Part shown: in pieces, positions 1 to 11,303 of the stretch
Numbering within the stretch: the stretch's first letter is position 1
Layout: every line of letters begins with the position of its first letter
NCBI RefSeq assembly: GCF_013318015.2
Contig: NZ_CP115841.1
Span: 806,001 to 870,000, forward strand
Direction: 5' to 3'
Length of the DNA stretch: 64,000 nucleotides
Origin: Agrobacterium tumefaciens
Lineage (GTDB): Bacteria > Pseudomonadota > Alphaproteobacteria > Rhizobiales > Rhizobiaceae
The notes under the pieces: generated by a model
Told to the model about the DNA's origin: nothing
Seen by the model: the letters and a program-made list of their open reading frames with translations, nothing else
Database searches by the model: none
Translations under genes and position numbers: made by a program

Positions 1-531
1 GGCAATCGAGATCGGCACCAGCGACAGCGTGAGCGCCATGGCGATCAGCGAAAATACCACGGGCCCGTCAATGCCGGCGACGGGAATGATATATTGGGCG
101 AGCGTTACGGAACCGAGATCGACGAAACGATAGATGGACAGCGTGCGCGCACGGTTGGAATTCGTCACCTGCGCATTGATCCAGCTTTCGATCGCGGCGA
201 AAAGACAGGCGACCGCAATACCGATGACGAAGCGCATCAACATCCAGAACAAGGGATGAAGAACAAGCGGCATGGCGATCGAGGCGGCCGATGCGACCGC
301 CGCCATGGTGGCGAAGGTGCGGATATGGCCAATCTTGCGCAGAAGGCGCGTCACCGAAATGCAGCCGAGCGCGAATCCGATGCTGTAGGCGGCGCTGATG
401 AGGCCGATGGTGCTGGCCGAAAACCCTTCGGACAGGCCCCGCAGCGCGATATAGGTTCCCTGCAGACCGTTGCCGCCAATCAGAATGCCGGCGGTGACGA
501 GAAGCGGGATAAGAGGTCTGATCTGGCTCAT
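1..531 (-). CDS. MFS transporter, N-terminal part (cut by window edge)
   Basis: The first 177 codons of a major facilitator superfamily permease are visible; the rest lies beyond the left edge. The start is the ATG at 531-529 ([11 protein letters not shown]). At least five hydrophobic helices follow. The loop between helices 2 and 3 carries [11 protein letters not shown], a loose match to the MFS loop 2-3 signature, and [11 protein letters not shown] lies in the fourth/fifth helix region. That layout resembles YcaD-like sugar or drug exporters, but the substrate cannot be read from this fragment. It is divergent from aspS, with a shared 180-bp promoter region. Confidence 0.85.
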   Translation of the reverse strand, partial: MSQIRPLIPLLVTAGILIGGNGLQGTYIALRGLSEGFSASTIGLISAAYSIGFALGCISVTRLLRKIGHIRTFATMAAVASAASIAMPLVLHPLFWMLMRFVIGIAVACLFAAIESWINAQVTNSNRARTLSIYRFVDLGSVTLAQYIIPVAGIDGPVVFSLIAMALTLSLVPISIA

Positions 532-711
532 TGCGGGCCGACTCGGTTTGGCGGGCTGAATAAGCACTATCTAAAGCGAAGGCGCGCGAAAGGACAGGCT
601 GAACGCGACATTGTTGTGCTTTGCCTTGACAAATCGGGCTGGTCATGCGCTTTTCCGGCAAATTTCGACAGTGCCGCCCATCTGGCCCACGACACGCTCC
701 AGGATATTAAA

Positions 712-2499
712 ATGCATCGTTACCGCAGCCACACCTGTGCCGCTCTCCGCAAGTCCGACGTCGGCGAAACCGTTCGCCTTTCCGGTTGGGTTCATCGCGT
801 GCGAGATCATGGCGGCGTTCTCTTCATCGACCTTCGCGACCACTACGGCATTACCCAGGTCGTGGCCGACCCCGATAGCCCGGCCTTCAAGGTTGCCGAG
901 ACGGTGCGCGGTGAATGGGTGATCCGCATTGACGGTCTCGTCAAGGCGCGGTCCGAGGACACCATCAACAAGGGCATGGCCACTGGCGAGATCGAGCTTT
1001 ATGCGCAGGAGATCGAGGTTCTGGGCGTTGCTAAGGAACTGCCGCTGCCCGTCTTCGGTGAGCCTGAATATCCCGAAGATGTTCGCCTGAAGTATCGCTT
1101 CCTCGACCTGCGCCGCGAAACCCTGCACAAGAACATCGTCAAGCGCACGCAGATCATCTCCTCCATGCGCAAGGGTATGGGCGATCTGGGCTTTGCCGAA
1201 TATACGACGCCGATCCTCACCGCATCCTCGCCGGAAGGCGCGCGCGACTTCCTCGTTCCCTCGCGCATCCACGAAGGCCAGTTCTTCGCGCTGCCGCAGG
1301 CCCCTCAGCAGTACAAGCAGCTTCTGATGGTGGCCGGTTTCGACCGCTACTTCCAGATCGCTCCATGCTTCCGCGATGAAGACCCGCGTGCAGACCGTCT
1401 GCCGGGCGAATTCTACCAGCTCGACGTCGAAATGAGCTTCGTGACCCAGGAAGACGTCTGGACCACGATGGAGCCGATGATGACGGCCGTTTTCGAACAG
1501 TTTGCCGAAGGCAAGCCGGTGACGAAAGAATGGCCGCGCATTCCCTATGACGAATCGATCCGTAAATACGGCTCCGACAAGCCGGACCTGCGCAACCCGA
1601 TTGTCATGGAAGCCGTGACCGAACATTTTGATGGCTCGGGCTTCAAGGTTTTCGCCAACATGATCGCCTCCAACCCCAAGGTGCAGGTCTGGGCTATCCC
1701 GGCCAAGACCGGTGGGTCGCGTGCATTCTGCGATCGCATGAACGCCTGGGCGCAGAGCCAGGGCCAGCCGGGCCTCGGCTACATCTTCTGGAAGGAAGAA
1801 GAAGGCAAGGTCGCCGGCTCCGGTCCGCTTGCCAAGAACATCGGCGAGGAACGCACTGAGGCGCTGCGCCAGCAGCTTGGCCTTGAGGCGGGCGACGCCT
1901 GCTTCTTCGTCGCGGGCGATCCCGCCAAGTTCTACAAGTTTGCCGGCGAGGCGCGCACCCGTGCCGCCGACGAGCTGAACCTGATTGACCGCGACCGTTT
2001 CGAAATGTGCTGGATCGTCGATTTCCCCTTCTTCGAATACAACGACGAAGAAAAGAAGATCGATTTCGCCCACAACCCCTTCTCCATGCCGCAGGGTGGA
2101 ATGGAAGCGCTGGAAGGGCAGGATCCGCTCTCCATCAAGGCTTTCCAGTATGACGCGGTCTGCAACGGCTTCGAAATCGCCTCCGGCTCTATCCGTAACC
2201 AGTCGCCCGAGCTGATGGTCAAGGCTTTTGAAAAGGTCGGCCTGTCGCAGAGCGACGTGGAAGAGCGCTTCGGCGGTCTCTACCGCGCCTTCCAGTACGG
2301 TGCGCCTCCGCATGGCGGTTGCGCCTTCGGTATCGACCGCGTGGTCATGCTTCTGGTTGGTGCGAAGAACCTGCGCGAAATCACGCTGTTCCCGATGAAC
2401 CAGCAGGCACAGGACCTGTTGATGAACGCGCCGTCCGCGGCAACGCCGACCCAGCTTCGCGAGTTGGCGCTGCGCGTGGTTCCGTCCAAGAAGGACTGA
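712..2499 (+). CDS. aspS: Aspartate--tRNA ligase
   Basis: Class II aminoacyl-tRNA synthetase of 595 residues that charges tRNA-Asp in the cytoplasm. An N-terminal OB-fold anticodon-binding domain (about 1-110) precedes the catalytic core. Motif 2 ([11 protein letters not shown]) is near residue 219 and motif 3 (GIDRVVMLL) near residue 540. The GAD insertion expected of bacterial-type enzymes fits the length. The ATG at 712 (MHRYRSHTC) is chosen because the open frame further upstream translates into low-complexity sequence and overlaps the divergent MFS gene. Alphaproteobacterial AspRS is often non-discriminating and works with GatCAB on Asn-tRNA; that is family knowledge and is not visible here. 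Confidence 0.97.
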   Translation: MHRYRSHTCAALRKSDVGETVRLSGWVHRVRDHGGVLFIDLRDHYGITQVVADPDSPAFKVAETVRGEWVIRIDGLVKARSEDTINKGMATGEIELYAQEIEVLGVAKELPLPVFGEPEYPEDVRLKYRFLDLRRETLHKNIVKRTQIISSMRKGMGDLGFAEYTTPILTASSPEGARDFLVPSRIHEGQFFALPQAPQQYKQLLMVAGFDRYFQIAPCFRDEDPRADRLPGEFYQLDVEMSFVTQEDVWTTMEPMMTAVFEQFAEGKPVTKEWPRIPYDESIRKYGSDKPDLRNPIVMEAVTEHFDGSGFKVFANMIASNPKVQVWAIPAKTGGSRAFCDRMNAWAQSQGQPGLGYIFWKEEEGKVAGSGPLAKNIGEERTEALRQQLGLEAGDACFFVAGDPAKFYKFAGEARTRAADELNLIDRDRFEMCWIVDFPFFEYNDEEKKIDFAHNPFSMPQGGMEALEGQDPLSIKAFQYDAVCNGFEIASGSIRNQSPELMVKAFEKVGLSQSDVEERFGGLYRAFQYGAPPHGGCAFGIDRVVMLLVGAKNLREITLFPMNQQAQDLLMNAPSAATPTQLRELALRVVPSKKD

Positions 2500-2525
2500 T
2501 CTTAACCGCCACGGGTTTTGAACAT

Positions 2526-2552
2526 AAGGGCTGGCGGCGACGCCGGCCCTTT
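2526..2552 (+). terminator. Rho-independent terminator after aspS
   Basis: A GC-rich hairpin (AAGGGC-TGGCG paired with CGCC-GGCCCTT, one mismatch) is followed by a T-rich stretch, 27 bp past the aspS stop codon. Confidence 0.7.
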
Positions 2553-2755
2553 CTGTTTCTGCAACGAACGTGGGAAAGTCACAATTTTACCGCGAGTTTA
2601 ACGGAATTCCGAACGTAATCAGCCGGAATCCGATCCCAGTATAGTTTTGCGCTCATTTTGGGGACGCAAAGACTATCGGGGATTTTAAACTTGGGACAGC
2701 GCCGGCCGAACTTCGCTTGGGGTTGCGGCGCGATCATATTTATAAGGATTTCAGA

Positions 2756-4210
2756 ATGGCACATGAATCGGAAAAAGACCTCGCCCCGGCCGGTGGGCAG
2801 ATGCCGCCAGCCCCGCCTCGCAACGGCTTCGCCGTCAGCCTGCGCTCACCGGGCGCCAAGTTTCTGATGATCGGTTTCATATCGATGGTTCTGCTCGTAC
2901 CGCTGCTTCTCGTCTGGGCGCTGACGGAAGAGCGCGCCTCGCGGGCCGAGGATGTTTCGGGCCGTATCGCCAGCGGCTGGGGTGGCGATCAGGTGGTGAA
3001 CGGCCCTTATCTCGCCGTGCCCTTCGACGTGGAAAGACGCCGCGAGGTGAACGGCCAGAGCATCGTCGATCGCACGACCGAATGGGCGCTGGTCATGCCG
3101 GAAACGCTTGATGTCACGGCCGATCTGAAGACCGAGGAGAAGCGGCTGTCGATCTACAGCCTGCCGGTCTATAATGGCGACCTTGTCCTCAAAGGCCGGT
3201 TCGGTGCCGGCATCCTTCAGGATCTCGCCCGCTTCTCCGGCACGCCCCGCCTCGACAGCGCCATTCTCGTTCTCAGCATACAGGATATGACCGGCATTCG
3301 CTCGAGCGCCGGTGTCAGGATCGATGGCGGTTCCGTATTGCCGTTCGATCCCGGCATGCGTGATATCTCTGTCATAGCGCCCCGCACGGGTGCGCAGGAC
3401 ATGTCCATCAGGTCCGATGCCGGCGTGCACAGATCGATCGAAAGAGGCCTTGTCGAAAAAGGCTTCGATTTCGATATAGCCTTCTCCCTGAATGGTTCCG
3501 GCAGCTTTGCCGTCGCGCCCGCCGGCCAGACCACCAGTTTGGCGGCCAAGGCCAACTGGCCGCATCCCGGCTTTGAAGGCCTGTTCCTGCCGGAGGAAAA
3601 GACCGTCACAGCCTCGGATTTCACGGCCAACTGGACAATCCCCTATCTCGCAAGGGGCATAGACCGCGTGGTCGAGAGTTCGCGCCTGCCGCTGACCGAC
3701 AGCCTGATGAGGATCAACCTCGTCGAGCCCGTGAAATTCTACCAGATCATCGCCCGGACACTCAAATATTCGATAGGCTTCATCTCTCTGGTGTTCCTGG
3801 CCGTCTTCATCGTCGAACTGAGGGGCGGCAGCAGCGTGCACTGGATCCAGTACGTGCTGACGGGGCTGGCGCTGATCGTTTTCTACGTGCTGCTGCTCGC
3901 ACTTGCGGAACATACGGGCTTCACCATCGCCTATGCTGCGGCGTCGCTTCTGACAGCGCTCCTGATCTCCTCCTATCTCGGAAGCGCAACCGATAGCCGC
4001 CAAAACGGGATAGCCCTGTTCACGGTTCTGGTGGTGGCTTATGGGGTCATGTATCTGGTTCTGAATGAGGATGAATATGCGCTGCTGGCCGGCGCGTTGA
4101 TATCTTTCATCGCCATTGCTGCCACCATGTTCGCAACCCGCAGGGTCGACTGGTCGGGAACCGGCCCAACCCAGCACAACACCAATATTGGTCGCAGCGA
4201 AGCCTCGTAA
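2756..4210 (+). CDS. creD: CreD family inner membrane protein
   Basis: A 484-residue membrane protein of the CreD (Cet) family. One transmembrane helix lies near residues 38-58, followed by a large periplasmic domain (about 60-325) and a cluster of about five or six helices at the C-terminus. This is the layout of E. coli CreD, whose expression is controlled by CreBC and whose loss or excess alters colicin tolerance. The biochemical role is unknown. The ATG at 2756 (MAHESEKDL) is preferred over an upstream in-frame codon because AAGGA lies about 8 bp before it. No creBC genes are adjacent. Confidence 0.88.
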   Translation: MAHESEKDLAPAGGQMPPAPPRNGFAVSLRSPGAKFLMIGFISMVLLVPLLLVWALTEERASRAEDVSGRIASGWGGDQVVNGPYLAVPFDVERRREVNGQSIVDRTTEWALVMPETLDVTADLKTEEKRLSIYSLPVYNGDLVLKGRFGAGILQDLARFSGTPRLDSAILVLSIQDMTGIRSSAGVRIDGGSVLPFDPGMRDISVIAPRTGAQDMSIRSDAGVHRSIERGLVEKGFDFDIAFSLNGSGSFAVAPAGQTTSLAAKANWPHPGFEGLFLPEEKTVTASDFTANWTIPYLARGIDRVVESSRLPLTDSLMRINLVEPVKFYQIIARTLKYSIGFISLVFLAVFIVELRGGSSVHWIQYVLTGLALIVFYVLLLALAEHTGFTIAYAAASLLTALLISSYLGSATDSRQNGIALFTVLVVAYGVMYLVLNEDEYALLAGALISFIAIAATMFATRRVDWSGTGPTQHNTNIGRSEAS

Positions 4211-4232
4211 GGCGCATCGCCAGCATCGAAAG

Positions 4233-4262
4233 GCGGGCAGACAACTTGCTGCCCGCTTTTTT
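4233..4262 (+). terminator. Rho-independent terminator after creD
   Basis: A perfect 8-bp stem (GCGGGCAG / CTGCCCGC) with an 8-base loop is followed by six T residues. Confidence 0.85.
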
Positions 4263-4416
4263 GCCGTCTATAGGTGGAGCATTCACCACGGACCCGGTGA
4301 AATTCCGGGTGGCTCTTCTGGCCGCCGATCCGCCAGACAACGCAAAGCACCGACATTCTTTTTCAATCTACCGGACATGTTTCCGGCCGGTGCGTCATAC
4401 TTTGCGAAAAAATCAA

Positions 4417-5898
4417 ATGAACAGATTTCAGACTTACAGACGTGAGTGGTTTTCCAATATTCGCGGCGATGTGCTTTCCGGCATCGTCGTCGCACTCGCG
4501 CTCATTCCCGAAGCAATCGGCTTTTCCGTCATCGCCGGCGTCGATCCGAAGGTGGGGTTGTTTGCTTCTTTCGCCATTGCCTGCGTCTGCGCCTTCACCG
4601 GTGGCCGTCCGGGCATGATTTCCGCGGCAACCGCCGCCACAGCCGTCCTGATGGTGACGCTGGTGAAGGAACACGGCCTGCAATATCTCTTTGCTGCGAC
4701 CATCCTCATGGGTGTGCTGCAGATCGCTGCGGGCTTTGCAAGGCTCGGGCGGGTGATGCGCTTCGTCTCTCGCTCGGTCATGACCGGCTTCGTCAATGCA
4801 CTGGCGATCCTGATCTTCATGGCGCAATTGCCCGAGCTGATAGGCGTGCCTATCGCAACATACGTCATGATCGCGGCTGGTCTTGCGATCATCTATCTCT
4901 TCCCGCTGGTCACTAAAATCATCCCGTCGCCGCTGGTCGCCATCGTCGTTTTGACCTGCGTGGCGGTGTTTTTCGGCATGGATATCCGCACCGTCGGCAA
5001 TCTCGGTGAGCTGCCCTCGACACTGCCGGTCTTCGCCCTGCCACAGGTGCCGCTGACTTTCGAAACGCTGCAGATCATCTTTCCCTATTCCGCAGCGCTG
5101 GCTGCCGTCGGTCTCCTGGAATCCCTGCTGACGGCACAGATCGTCGACGACATGACGGATACCGGCAGCAACAAGAGCCGGGAATGCATCGGGCAGGGGA
5201 CAGGCAACATCGCCTCCGCGCTGATCGGCGGGATGGGCGGCTGCGCCATGATCGGCCAGTCGGTCATCAACGTCAGATCCGGCGGCAGGGGCAGGCTCTC
5301 CACCTTTGTGGCGGGCGCCTTCCTGCTGTTCCTCATTCTGGTGCTGGATGATCTTGTCCGCATCATTCCAATGGCCGCTCTTGTGGCTGTCATGATCATG
5401 GTTTCAATCGGCACCTTCTCGTGGCGTTCGATTCTCGATCTCAGCCGCAATCCACCGTCTTCCAGCATCGTCATGCTGGTAACGGTCGGGACCGTGCTGG
5501 CGACCCATGATCTCGCAAAAGGCGTGCTCGCAGGCGTGCTTCTCTCCGGCGTGTTTTTCGCGGGGAAGGTTTCAAAACTCTTCCACGTTCGTCCAGAGCT
5601 TGTCGCGGATGGTCGGCACCGCATCTACCGCGTCGATGGGCAGATTTTCTTCGCCTCGACGGAGAGCTTCATCGCCGCCTTCGATTTTGCCGAAGACGTG
5701 GAAACGGTCACCATCGACGTCACACAGGCGCATCTGTGGGATATCTCGGCTGTCGGTGCGCTGGACAAGGTCGTGCTGAAATTCCGCAAGACCGGCAAGA
5801 CGGTCGAGGTGATCGGCGTCAACGAAGCGAGCGCCCATATGATCGACCGTTTCGCCCTGCACGACAAGCAGGATGGAGCGACAGCCTCAATCCACTGA
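4417..5898 (+). CDS. SulP family anion transporter with STAS domain
   Basis: A 493-residue SLC26/SulP permease. About ten to twelve hydrophobic helices fill residues 15-380; the early sulfate-transporter signature region ([16 protein letters not shown]) is near residues 27-42. A cytoplasmic C-terminal STAS domain follows at about 385-485. The ATG at 4417 ([11 protein letters not shown]) places a short cytoplasmic leader before helix 1; longer upstream open frame is non-coding in character. Substrates in the family include sulfate, bicarbonate and dicarboxylates. No sulfate-assimilation or carbonic anhydrase gene is adjacent, so the substrate stays open. Confidence 0.9.
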   Translation: MNRFQTYRREWFSNIRGDVLSGIVVALALIPEAIGFSVIAGVDPKVGLFASFAIACVCAFTGGRPGMISAATAATAVLMVTLVKEHGLQYLFAATILMGVLQIAAGFARLGRVMRFVSRSVMTGFVNALAILIFMAQLPELIGVPIATYVMIAAGLAIIYLFPLVTKIIPSPLVAIVVLTCVAVFFGMDIRTVGNLGELPSTLPVFALPQVPLTFETLQIIFPYSAALAAVGLLESLLTAQIVDDMTDTGSNKSRECIGQGTGNIASALIGGMGGCAMIGQSVINVRSGGRGRLSTFVAGAFLLFLILVLDDLVRIIPMAALVAVMIMVSIGTFSWRSILDLSRNPPSSSIVMLVTVGTVLATHDLAKGVLAGVLLSGVFFAGKVSKLFHVRPELVADGRHRIYRVDGQIFFASTESFIAAFDFAEDVETVTIDVTQAHLWDISAVGALDKVVLKFRKTGKTVEVIGVNEASAHMIDRFALHDKQDGATASIH

Positions 5899-5910
5899 CC
5901 AGAAGTAAAA

Positions 5911-5935
5911 AGCCCCGGCGTAACCGGGGCTTTTT
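5911..5935. terminator. Bidirectional terminator between sulP and the secreted-protein gene
   Basis: An 8-bp perfect stem (AGCCCCGG / CCGGGGCT) is flanked by A residues on the left and T residues on the right. It can stop transcription from both convergent genes. Confidence 0.9.
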
Positions 5936-5941
5936 GTTGTG

Positions 5942-7132
5942 CTATTCGTTTGCCGTCACCGTGACGCCGAGCATTGTCGGCAGGGTGTTCGGTGCACCCA
6001 TGGCGGCGCCCATGATCATCGGGAAGGGAACCGGCTTTTCCGGTTCGGCCGAGATGGAGAAGCTCTTCGGATTGTCGATATAGGCGTTGATCGCAGCCGA
6101 CACCATGTTCTGCAATTCCGGAACGTTGAGCGAAGCCATCATGATGGGCGCCATGCCCTTGATGGTCTGGGAAAGCTGATCGCTGGTCATACCCTGCTGG
6201 CTTGCAGCGTAGTCGATGGCGCGCTTGGTGATGCTGGCATCTTCGAAGCTGATTTCGGCATTAACGAAGGAAAGCTGCTGCATCAGGCCGAGCATGGCAA
6301 GGCCCGCTGCCTGTTCCGCCTGTTCCTTGTTCGGATTTGCAGCCTGCGCCTTCACCGTCTCCTGCATCGATTTGATGAAGGCGAGTGTGTAACCGGAGAA
6401 ACCGAACGACATGTTGAGACGGCCGACCTTGTCGAGGTCGATGGCATATTCCTCGACGTCTACGGTGCCGGAGGCAACTTCCCAGCTTCCGCTCATGGTC
6501 ATGTTGCCGGAAAGGGCCTGCAGATTGAGCTTTTCAATTGCGTCCTTCGTGGCCGGATCGTTGACTTCGCTGAGATCGGCTTTGAAGCCGGATGCGTCGA
6601 GATCGAAGCCGATCGAGGCCTTGTCGTCGCTGACGGACATCGTTGCGCTGCTTTCCTCGAGCGAGAAAGCCTGCTTGCCGTCGATGGAAACGGAAATCGG
6701 ACCGCTATGCGCCTCGTCGTAGAACATCAGCGCATCAATCGTGCCCGTCGTCGCATCTGCAGGGATGGTGAGACCTGACATGTAGATGTCGTTAGCCTTG
6801 ATCTCCACGTTTTCCTGCTTGTAATCGACATTGTCGAAACGCGCGTTCTTGATCTTGTAGGCGCCGTTGTTTTCCTCGACGCCTTCAAGGGTGACGTTGC
6901 CGACCGGAATTTTTTTGGCCGGATCGGCAGCCGCATTAAAGGTTACGCCGTTCAGCGTCACCGTGTCGCCGTTGACTGCGACGGATCCTGCGGCGATTTC
7001 ACCGCCCTGCGCGGCGTAGGCGGCGTTGATCTTTTTCAGAACGTCGTTGCCATCCAGTGCGAATGCCGGTGCGGAAAGCGCGAGAAGCGCGGCACTTGCG
7101 AAAAGAATCTGCCGGGTGGATTTCAGTCTCAT
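5942..7132 (-). CDS. Secreted protein of unknown function
   Basis: A 396-residue protein with a clear Sec signal peptide (MRLKSTRQILFASAALLALS, cleavage after APAFA, near residue 25). The mature part is rich in repeated short beta-type segments such as VAVNGDTVTLNGVTF, suggesting an extended periplasmic beta-structure. I do not recognise the family with certainty. The ATG at 7132 is chosen because it begins the signal peptide; the frame extends upstream but reads through promoter sequence. It is divergent from parC with 230 bp between them, and converges on the SulP gene. Confidence 0.8.
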   Translation of the reverse strand: MRLKSTRQILFASAALLALSAPAFALDGNDVLKKINAAYAAQGGEIAAGSVAVNGDTVTLNGVTFNAAADPAKKIPVGNVTLEGVEENNGAYKIKNARFDNVDYKQENVEIKANDIYMSGLTIPADATTGTIDALMFYDEAHSGPISVSIDGKQAFSLEESSATMSVSDDKASIGFDLDASGFKADLSEVNDPATKDAIEKLNLQALSGNMTMSGSWEVASGTVDVEEYAIDLDKVGRLNMSFGFSGYTLAFIKSMQETVKAQAANPNKEQAEQAAGLAMLGLMQQLSFVNAEISFEDASITKRAIDYAASQQGMTSDQLSQTIKGMAPIMMASLNVPELQNMVSAAINAYIDNPKSFSISAEPEKPVPFPMIMGAAMGAPNTLPTMLGVTVTANE

Positions 7133-7362
7133 AGTGTTTCTTCCCTCAATGTGCGGATGTGCACCGTGTTCTAAATGTGAATGGTGACATTTATATTCGC
7201 GATTATTCAAAGGTCTACAGGATTTAGATCGATTCGTATGACGGTGGCATTGCGGCATTCGCAACGCAGTTAATAAAAATCCTCACAAAAGGCATCGTTT
7301 CGTCCACAGCCGAGACCCCCGAATTCCTTGCCGGGAATCGGCATTTCCGCTAGTCAAGCACC

Positions 7363-9615
7363 ATGGGAAAAAATCTTGTACCTCCGTCAGGCGGAGACGA
7401 TAACATTCATCCGGTCGATTTGAAGGCGGCGCTTGAAGAGCGCTACCTCGCTTACGCCTTGTCCACGATCATGCATCGTGCGCTGCCGGATGTGCGCGAC
7501 GGACTGAAGCCGGTTCACCGCCGCATCATCCACGCCATGAGCGAAATGGGCATCCGCCCCAACTCGGCTTTCAAGAAATGCGCCCGTATCGTCGGTGACG
7601 TTATCGGTAAGTTCCATCCGCATGGCGACCAGTCGGTCTACGATGCGCTGGTCCGTCTCGCGCAGGATTTCTCGCAGCGTTATCCGATCGTGGACGGGCA
7701 GGGCAATTTCGGCAATATCGATGGCGACGGCGCCGCCGCCTATCGTTATACCGAAGCACGCATGACCGATGTGGCAGCGCTGCTGCTCGAAGGCATCGGC
7801 GAGGACGCGGTTGACTTCCGCGCTACCTATAATGAGGAAGATGAGGAGCCGGTCGTCCTCCCGGGCGCGTTCCCCAATCTGCTTGCCAACGGTGCCTCCG
7901 GCATTGCCGTCGGCATGGCGACGTCCATCCCGCCGCACAACGCCCATGAACTGTGCGACGCAGCTCTGCATCTCATCAAGCATCCGGATGCGACGGTTGA
8001 AAAGCTGGTGGAATTCATTCCCGGCCCCGACCTGCCGACCGGCGGCGTGATCATCGAAAGCCGCGAGAACATTCTCGAAGCCTATAAGACCGGGCGCGGT
8101 GGTTTCCGCGTGCGCGCCAAATGGGAAACGGAAGACCTCGGACGTGGCGGCTATCAGATCGTCATCACCGAAATCCCGTTCCAGGTGCAGAAATCGCGGC
8201 TGATCGAAAAGATCGCCGAGCTGCTGCTCGCCCGCAAACTGCCGCTGCTTGAGGATGTCCGCGACGAATCGGCCGAAGACGTGCGTATCGTGCTGGTTCC
8301 GAAAAACCGTACCGTCGACGCGACGTTGCTGATGGAATCGCTGTTCCGTCTGTCCGACCTTGAAAGCCGCCTGCCGCTCAACATGAACGTACTGTCGCTT
8401 GGCAGGGTGCCGAAGGTCATGGCGCTGAACGAGGTGCTGAGCGAATGGTTGGCACATCGCAAGGACGTGCTGGTCCGCCGTTCCCGCCATCGTCTCGCGG
8501 CCATCGATCGCAGGCTCGAGATTTTGGGCGGCCTGCTGGTCGCCTATCTCAATCTCGATGAGGTGATCCGTATCATCCGCGAGGAGGACGAGCCGAAACA
8601 GGTGATGATGGCCAAGTGGTCACTCACCGATAATCAGGCCGAAGCCATCCTCAACATGCGTCTGCGCAATCTGCGCAAGCTCGAGGAATTCGAAATCCGC
8701 AAGGAGTTCGACGAACTCAGCAGCGAGAAGGCTGAAATCGAGGGGCTGCTCGCCTCCGATGAAAAGCAGTGGCAGACCGTCGCCTGGGAAATCGGCGAGG
8801 TCAAAAAGAAATATGCCAAGGCAACGGAGATCGGCCGTCGCCGCACGCAGTTTGCGGATGCGCCGGATGCCGACATCGAGGCCATCCAGCAGGCGATGAT
8901 CGAAAAGGAACCAGTCACCATCGTCATCTCGCAGAAGGGGTGGATCAGGGCGCTCAAGGGGCATATGTCCGATACGTCGGCTCTCACCTTCAAGGAGGGC
9001 GATGGCCCGAAGCTCGCCTTCCCGGCGCAGACGACCGACAAGTTGCTGCTGTTGACCACCGGCGGCAAGGCCTACACGCTCGGCGCAGACAAGCTGCCGG
9101 GCGGTCGCGGCCATGGCGAGCCGATCCGCATCATGGTCGATATGGAGAACGATCAGGACATCCTGACGGCCTTCGTTCACGATCCGTCGCGCAAGCTTCT
9201 GCTCGTCTCGACTGGCGGCAACGGCTTCATCGTGGCCGAAAGCGAAATGGTCGCAAATACCCGCAAGGGCAAGCAGATCATGAATGTCGCCATGCCTGAC
9301 GAAGCCAAGCTCGCCGTACCTGTTACGGGCGACCATGTCGCCGTCGTTGGCGAAAACCGCAAGCTTCTGGCTTTCCCGCTGTCGCAGGTGCCGGAAATGT
9401 CACGCGGCAAGGGCGTGCGCCTGCAACGCTACAAGGACGGCGGCGTCGTTGATGTGAAATGTTTCGCGCTCGCAGACGGCTTGAGCTGGTCCGACACGGC
9501 CGGGCGCCTCTTCACCAAGGTCGGTGAGGAATTGCGCGAATGGCTGGCAGACCGCGCCACAGTAGGCCGCACCGTACCGAAGGGCTTTCCGCGTAGCGGG
9601 AAATTTGGCGGGTAA
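7363..9615 (+). CDS. parC: DNA topoisomerase IV subunit A
   Basis: A 750-residue type IIA topoisomerase subunit that cuts and rejoins DNA during chromosome decatenation, working with ParE. The catalytic tyrosine sits in [11 protein letters not shown] at Y129. The quinolone-resistance-determining stretch [15 protein letters not shown] is near residues 82-96. The C-terminal beta-pinwheel region (about 500-750) is shorter than in GyrA and lacks an obvious GyrA-box, which supports ParC. ATG 7363 ([12 protein letters not shown]) is the start. parE is not in the window. Confidence 0.96.
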   Translation: MGKNLVPPSGGDDNIHPVDLKAALEERYLAYALSTIMHRALPDVRDGLKPVHRRIIHAMSEMGIRPNSAFKKCARIVGDVIGKFHPHGDQSVYDALVRLAQDFSQRYPIVDGQGNFGNIDGDGAAAYRYTEARMTDVAALLLEGIGEDAVDFRATYNEEDEEPVVLPGAFPNLLANGASGIAVGMATSIPPHNAHELCDAALHLIKHPDATVEKLVEFIPGPDLPTGGVIIESRENILEAYKTGRGGFRVRAKWETEDLGRGGYQIVITEIPFQVQKSRLIEKIAELLLARKLPLLEDVRDESAEDVRIVLVPKNRTVDATLLMESLFRLSDLESRLPLNMNVLSLGRVPKVMALNEVLSEWLAHRKDVLVRRSRHRLAAIDRRLEILGGLLVAYLNLDEVIRIIREEDEPKQVMMAKWSLTDNQAEAILNMRLRNLRKLEEFEIRKEFDELSSEKAEIEGLLASDEKQWQTVAWEIGEVKKKYAKATEIGRRRTQFADAPDADIEAIQQAMIEKEPVTIVISQKGWIRALKGHMSDTSALTFKEGDGPKLAFPAQTTDKLLLLTTGGKAYTLGADKLPGGRGHGEPIRIMVDMENDQDILTAFVHDPSRKLLLVSTGGNGFIVAESEMVANTRKGKQIMNVAMPDEAKLAVPVTGDHVAVVGENRKLLAFPLSQVPEMSRGKGVRLQRYKDGGVVDVKCFALADGLSWSDTAGRLFTKVGEELREWLADRATVGRTVPKGFPRSGKFGG

Positions 9616-9643
9616 ATCCATCCTCTATCGATAGAAACAGAAT

Positions 9644-9675
9644 AAGCGCCGCATATTGAAAGATGTGCGGCGCTT
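9644..9675. terminator. Hairpin between convergent parC and doc
   Basis: A perfect 10-bp stem (AAGCGCCGCA / TGCGGCGCTT) with a 12-base loop, 28 bp after the parC stop and just past the doc stop. The T-tract is short, so it may act as a weak bidirectional terminator. Confidence 0.6.
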
Positions 9676-9679
9676 CCGT

Positions 9680-10069
9680 TTAATCGAGTGGGACGACGTG
9701 GTCCCGTAGAAAAAGATAAACGCCGTCCTCATCAATGTTGCCGGCAGCGACGTCGAGAACAAAAGCGATGACATCAGCTTGCTCGGCGTGGATTTCATGG
9801 CCGTTGATGAACAAGAAGGTGTAGGCCGCTAGAAACGCGGTTCGTTTGTTTCCATCTGAAAATGGGTGGTTGCGGGCTATCCCGTAAAGGTAGGCGGATG
9901 CAAGCCTTAGAGCGTCTTCCTCACCGTAGGCGGCTTTGTGAAGGGGGCGTGCCAAAGCTGCCTCAAGTGCGTTCTCGTCTTTTAGACCTTGCAGGCCACC
10001 ATGTTCAACAAGTTGTTCCCGATGTATTATTTCAATGGAAGTTCGGGACAGCCACTTAATTTTTTTCAT
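9680..10069 (-). CDS. doc: Doc-type Fic toxin
   Basis: A 129-residue protein with the Fic/Doc signature HPFSDGNKRT near residues 67-76. The family's Doc branch phosphorylates EF-Tu and halts translation; other Fic proteins AMPylate. The short length and the single-domain fold match Doc of phage P1. Its ATG overlaps the stop codon of the upstream AbrB-type gene (ATGA), so the two are translated as a pair, antitoxin first. All signature residues are present, so the toxin is predicted active when freed. Confidence 0.92.
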   Translation of the reverse strand: MKKIKWLSRTSIEIIHREQLVEHGGLQGLKDENALEAALARPLHKAAYGEEDALRLASAYLYGIARNHPFSDGNKRTAFLAAYTFLFINGHEIHAEQADVIAFVLDVAAGNIDEDGVYLFLRDHVVPLD

Positions 10070-10287
10070 TTTGCGAGTTCTCTCAGCGCCACATGGTATT
10101 TCTTCATGCCGCGCCGGGCAGCTTCAAGCTGCTCGCTCAAATCCGCTTGTTCAGGGACGAGTTCGATGTTCCCGGAGACTTCCCTTAGTTCAAGGGTATC
10201 ACCCGTCTTGAGACCCATGCGATCCAGGACTTCTTTTGGGATGATAATGCCTTCGGAATTACCGATTTTCCGGATTGTGATGTTCAT
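10066..10287 (-). CDS. AbrB/MazE-type antitoxin
   Basis: A 73-residue protein with an N-terminal swapped-hairpin AbrB DNA-binding domain (ITIRKIGNSEGIIIPKEVL, about 3-21) and an acidic C-terminal tail that would bind and block the toxin. The ATG at 10287 (MNITIRKIG) is preferred over an in-frame GTG/ATG 24 bp upstream, because the AbrB fold begins at that methionine and the upstream codons run into the operator. It shares an ATGA junction with doc. AbrB-Doc pairs with Phd-independent regulation are known in proteobacteria. Confidence 0.9.
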   Translation of the reverse strand: MNITIRKIGNSEGIIIPKEVLDRMGLKTGDTLELREVSGNIELVPEQADLSEQLEAARRGMKKYHVALRELAK

Positions 10288-10300
10288 GACGCCAACTCCT

Positions 10301-10319
10301 GTTATAACCAAGTTATAAC
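10301..10319. promoter_or_regulatory. Two palindromes upstream of the toxin-antitoxin operon
   Basis: The 8-bp palindrome GTTATAAC occurs at 10301-10308 and again at 10312-10319, separated by three bases, directly in front of the antitoxin start. The spacing of 11 bp centre to centre places both on the same DNA face. Autoregulation by the AbrB-type antitoxin is the likely use (inference). Confidence 0.65.
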
Positions 10320-10359
10320 ATGGTCGTCACGGTGAGACAATGCCGGTGTTGGACTGGAT

Positions 10360-11127
10360 CTATTCGGCTGTCTCTACCGCAGGCAAATAAACCTCCCACC
10401 CACGCGGTGTCAGATGCTCCTGCGGGTGGTAGCGCGTCTTGTAGCCCATCTTTTCAGAACCATCGACCCAGTAGCCGAGATAGACGTGCGGCAGGCCGAG
10501 CGCGCGTGTGCGGGTGATGTGATCCATGATCATGAAAGTGCCGAGCGAGCGCTTTTCTAGATCGGGGTTGAAGAAGGAATAGACCATCGACAGCCCGTCG
10601 CTCATCACATCGCTCAGCGCTACGGCGAGAAGTTCACCTCGTTTGCTGGAATCGATGCCGGAGCCGGGCTCTCGCACACGGTATTCGATGATGCGGGTGT
10701 TGACGTGCGTGTCTTCGATCATGATCGCATAGTCGAGCGCCGACATGTCGGACATGCCGCCTGACTGGTGCCGATGGTCGAGATAGCGGCGAAACAGTGA
10801 GAACTGTTCGGTGGATGGCTCCGCGGCATGAACGGTGGCGACGACATCCTTGTTGATGGAGAGAACGCGCCGCATCGATTTCGTCGGCTGGAACTGTTCG
10901 GCAAGGATGCGCACGGAAACGCAAGCTCGACAGGTTTCGCACGCCGGGCGATAGGCGATGTTCTGTGAACGCCTGAAGCCGCCCTGGGTCAGAAGGTCGT
11001 TCATTTCCGACGCACGCGGGCCGACCAGATGCGTGAAAACCTTCCGCTCCATCTGGTTCGGCAAGTAGGGGCAGGTGGCCGGTGCCGTAAGATAGAATTG
11101 GGGAGAGGGCGTCGCCTGCGTGTTCAT
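10360..11127 (-). CDS. bpt: Aspartate/glutamate leucyltransferase (N-end rule)
   Basis: A 255-residue ATE-family transferase that attaches leucine from Leu-tRNA to proteins with N-terminal Asp or Glu, marking them for ClpS/ClpAP. The two family cysteine regions are present: [16 protein letters not shown] near residue 16 and [12 protein letters not shown] near residue 62. The C-terminal [20 protein letters not shown] block is also typical. The ATG at 11127 ([13 protein letters not shown]) is the usual family start; upstream open frame is not conserved-looking. Bacterial members of this size are Bpt rather than arginyltransferases. Confidence 0.93.
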   Translation of the reverse strand: MNTQATPSPQFYLTAPATCPYLPNQMERKVFTHLVGPRASEMNDLLTQGGFRRSQNIAYRPACETCRACVSVRILAEQFQPTKSMRRVLSINKDVVATVHAAEPSTEQFSLFRRYLDHRHQSGGMSDMSALDYAIMIEDTHVNTRIIEYRVREPGSGIDSSKRGELLAVALSDVMSDGLSMVYSFFNPDLEKRSLGTFMIMDHITRTRALGLPHVYLGYWVDGSEKMGYKTRYHPQEHLTPRGWEVYLPAVETAE

Positions 11128-11303
11128 CGAACCGTGATCGCCTCCTGCGTCTGTTGTGAAAGCGCGCCGCGATTTCACGGGGTGCGGCGACGCTTCAAGC
11201 GACATGCATAATGTCACAGAATGGCAAAATGACGGAAAACGTCAACTGCACCATGCGCTATTTGCCTGATATGCAAGCCACGTTTTCGTGGCTTTCCCTT
11301 ATA

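Noticed and set aside
94..711. In-frame extension of aspS upstream of 712
   Set aside because: It overlaps the divergent MFS gene antisense, has low-complexity translation, and would add about 200 residues absent from AspRS.
643..2313. Long antisense open frame over aspS
   Set aside because: A shadow of the high-GC aspS coding frame with no recognisable domain.
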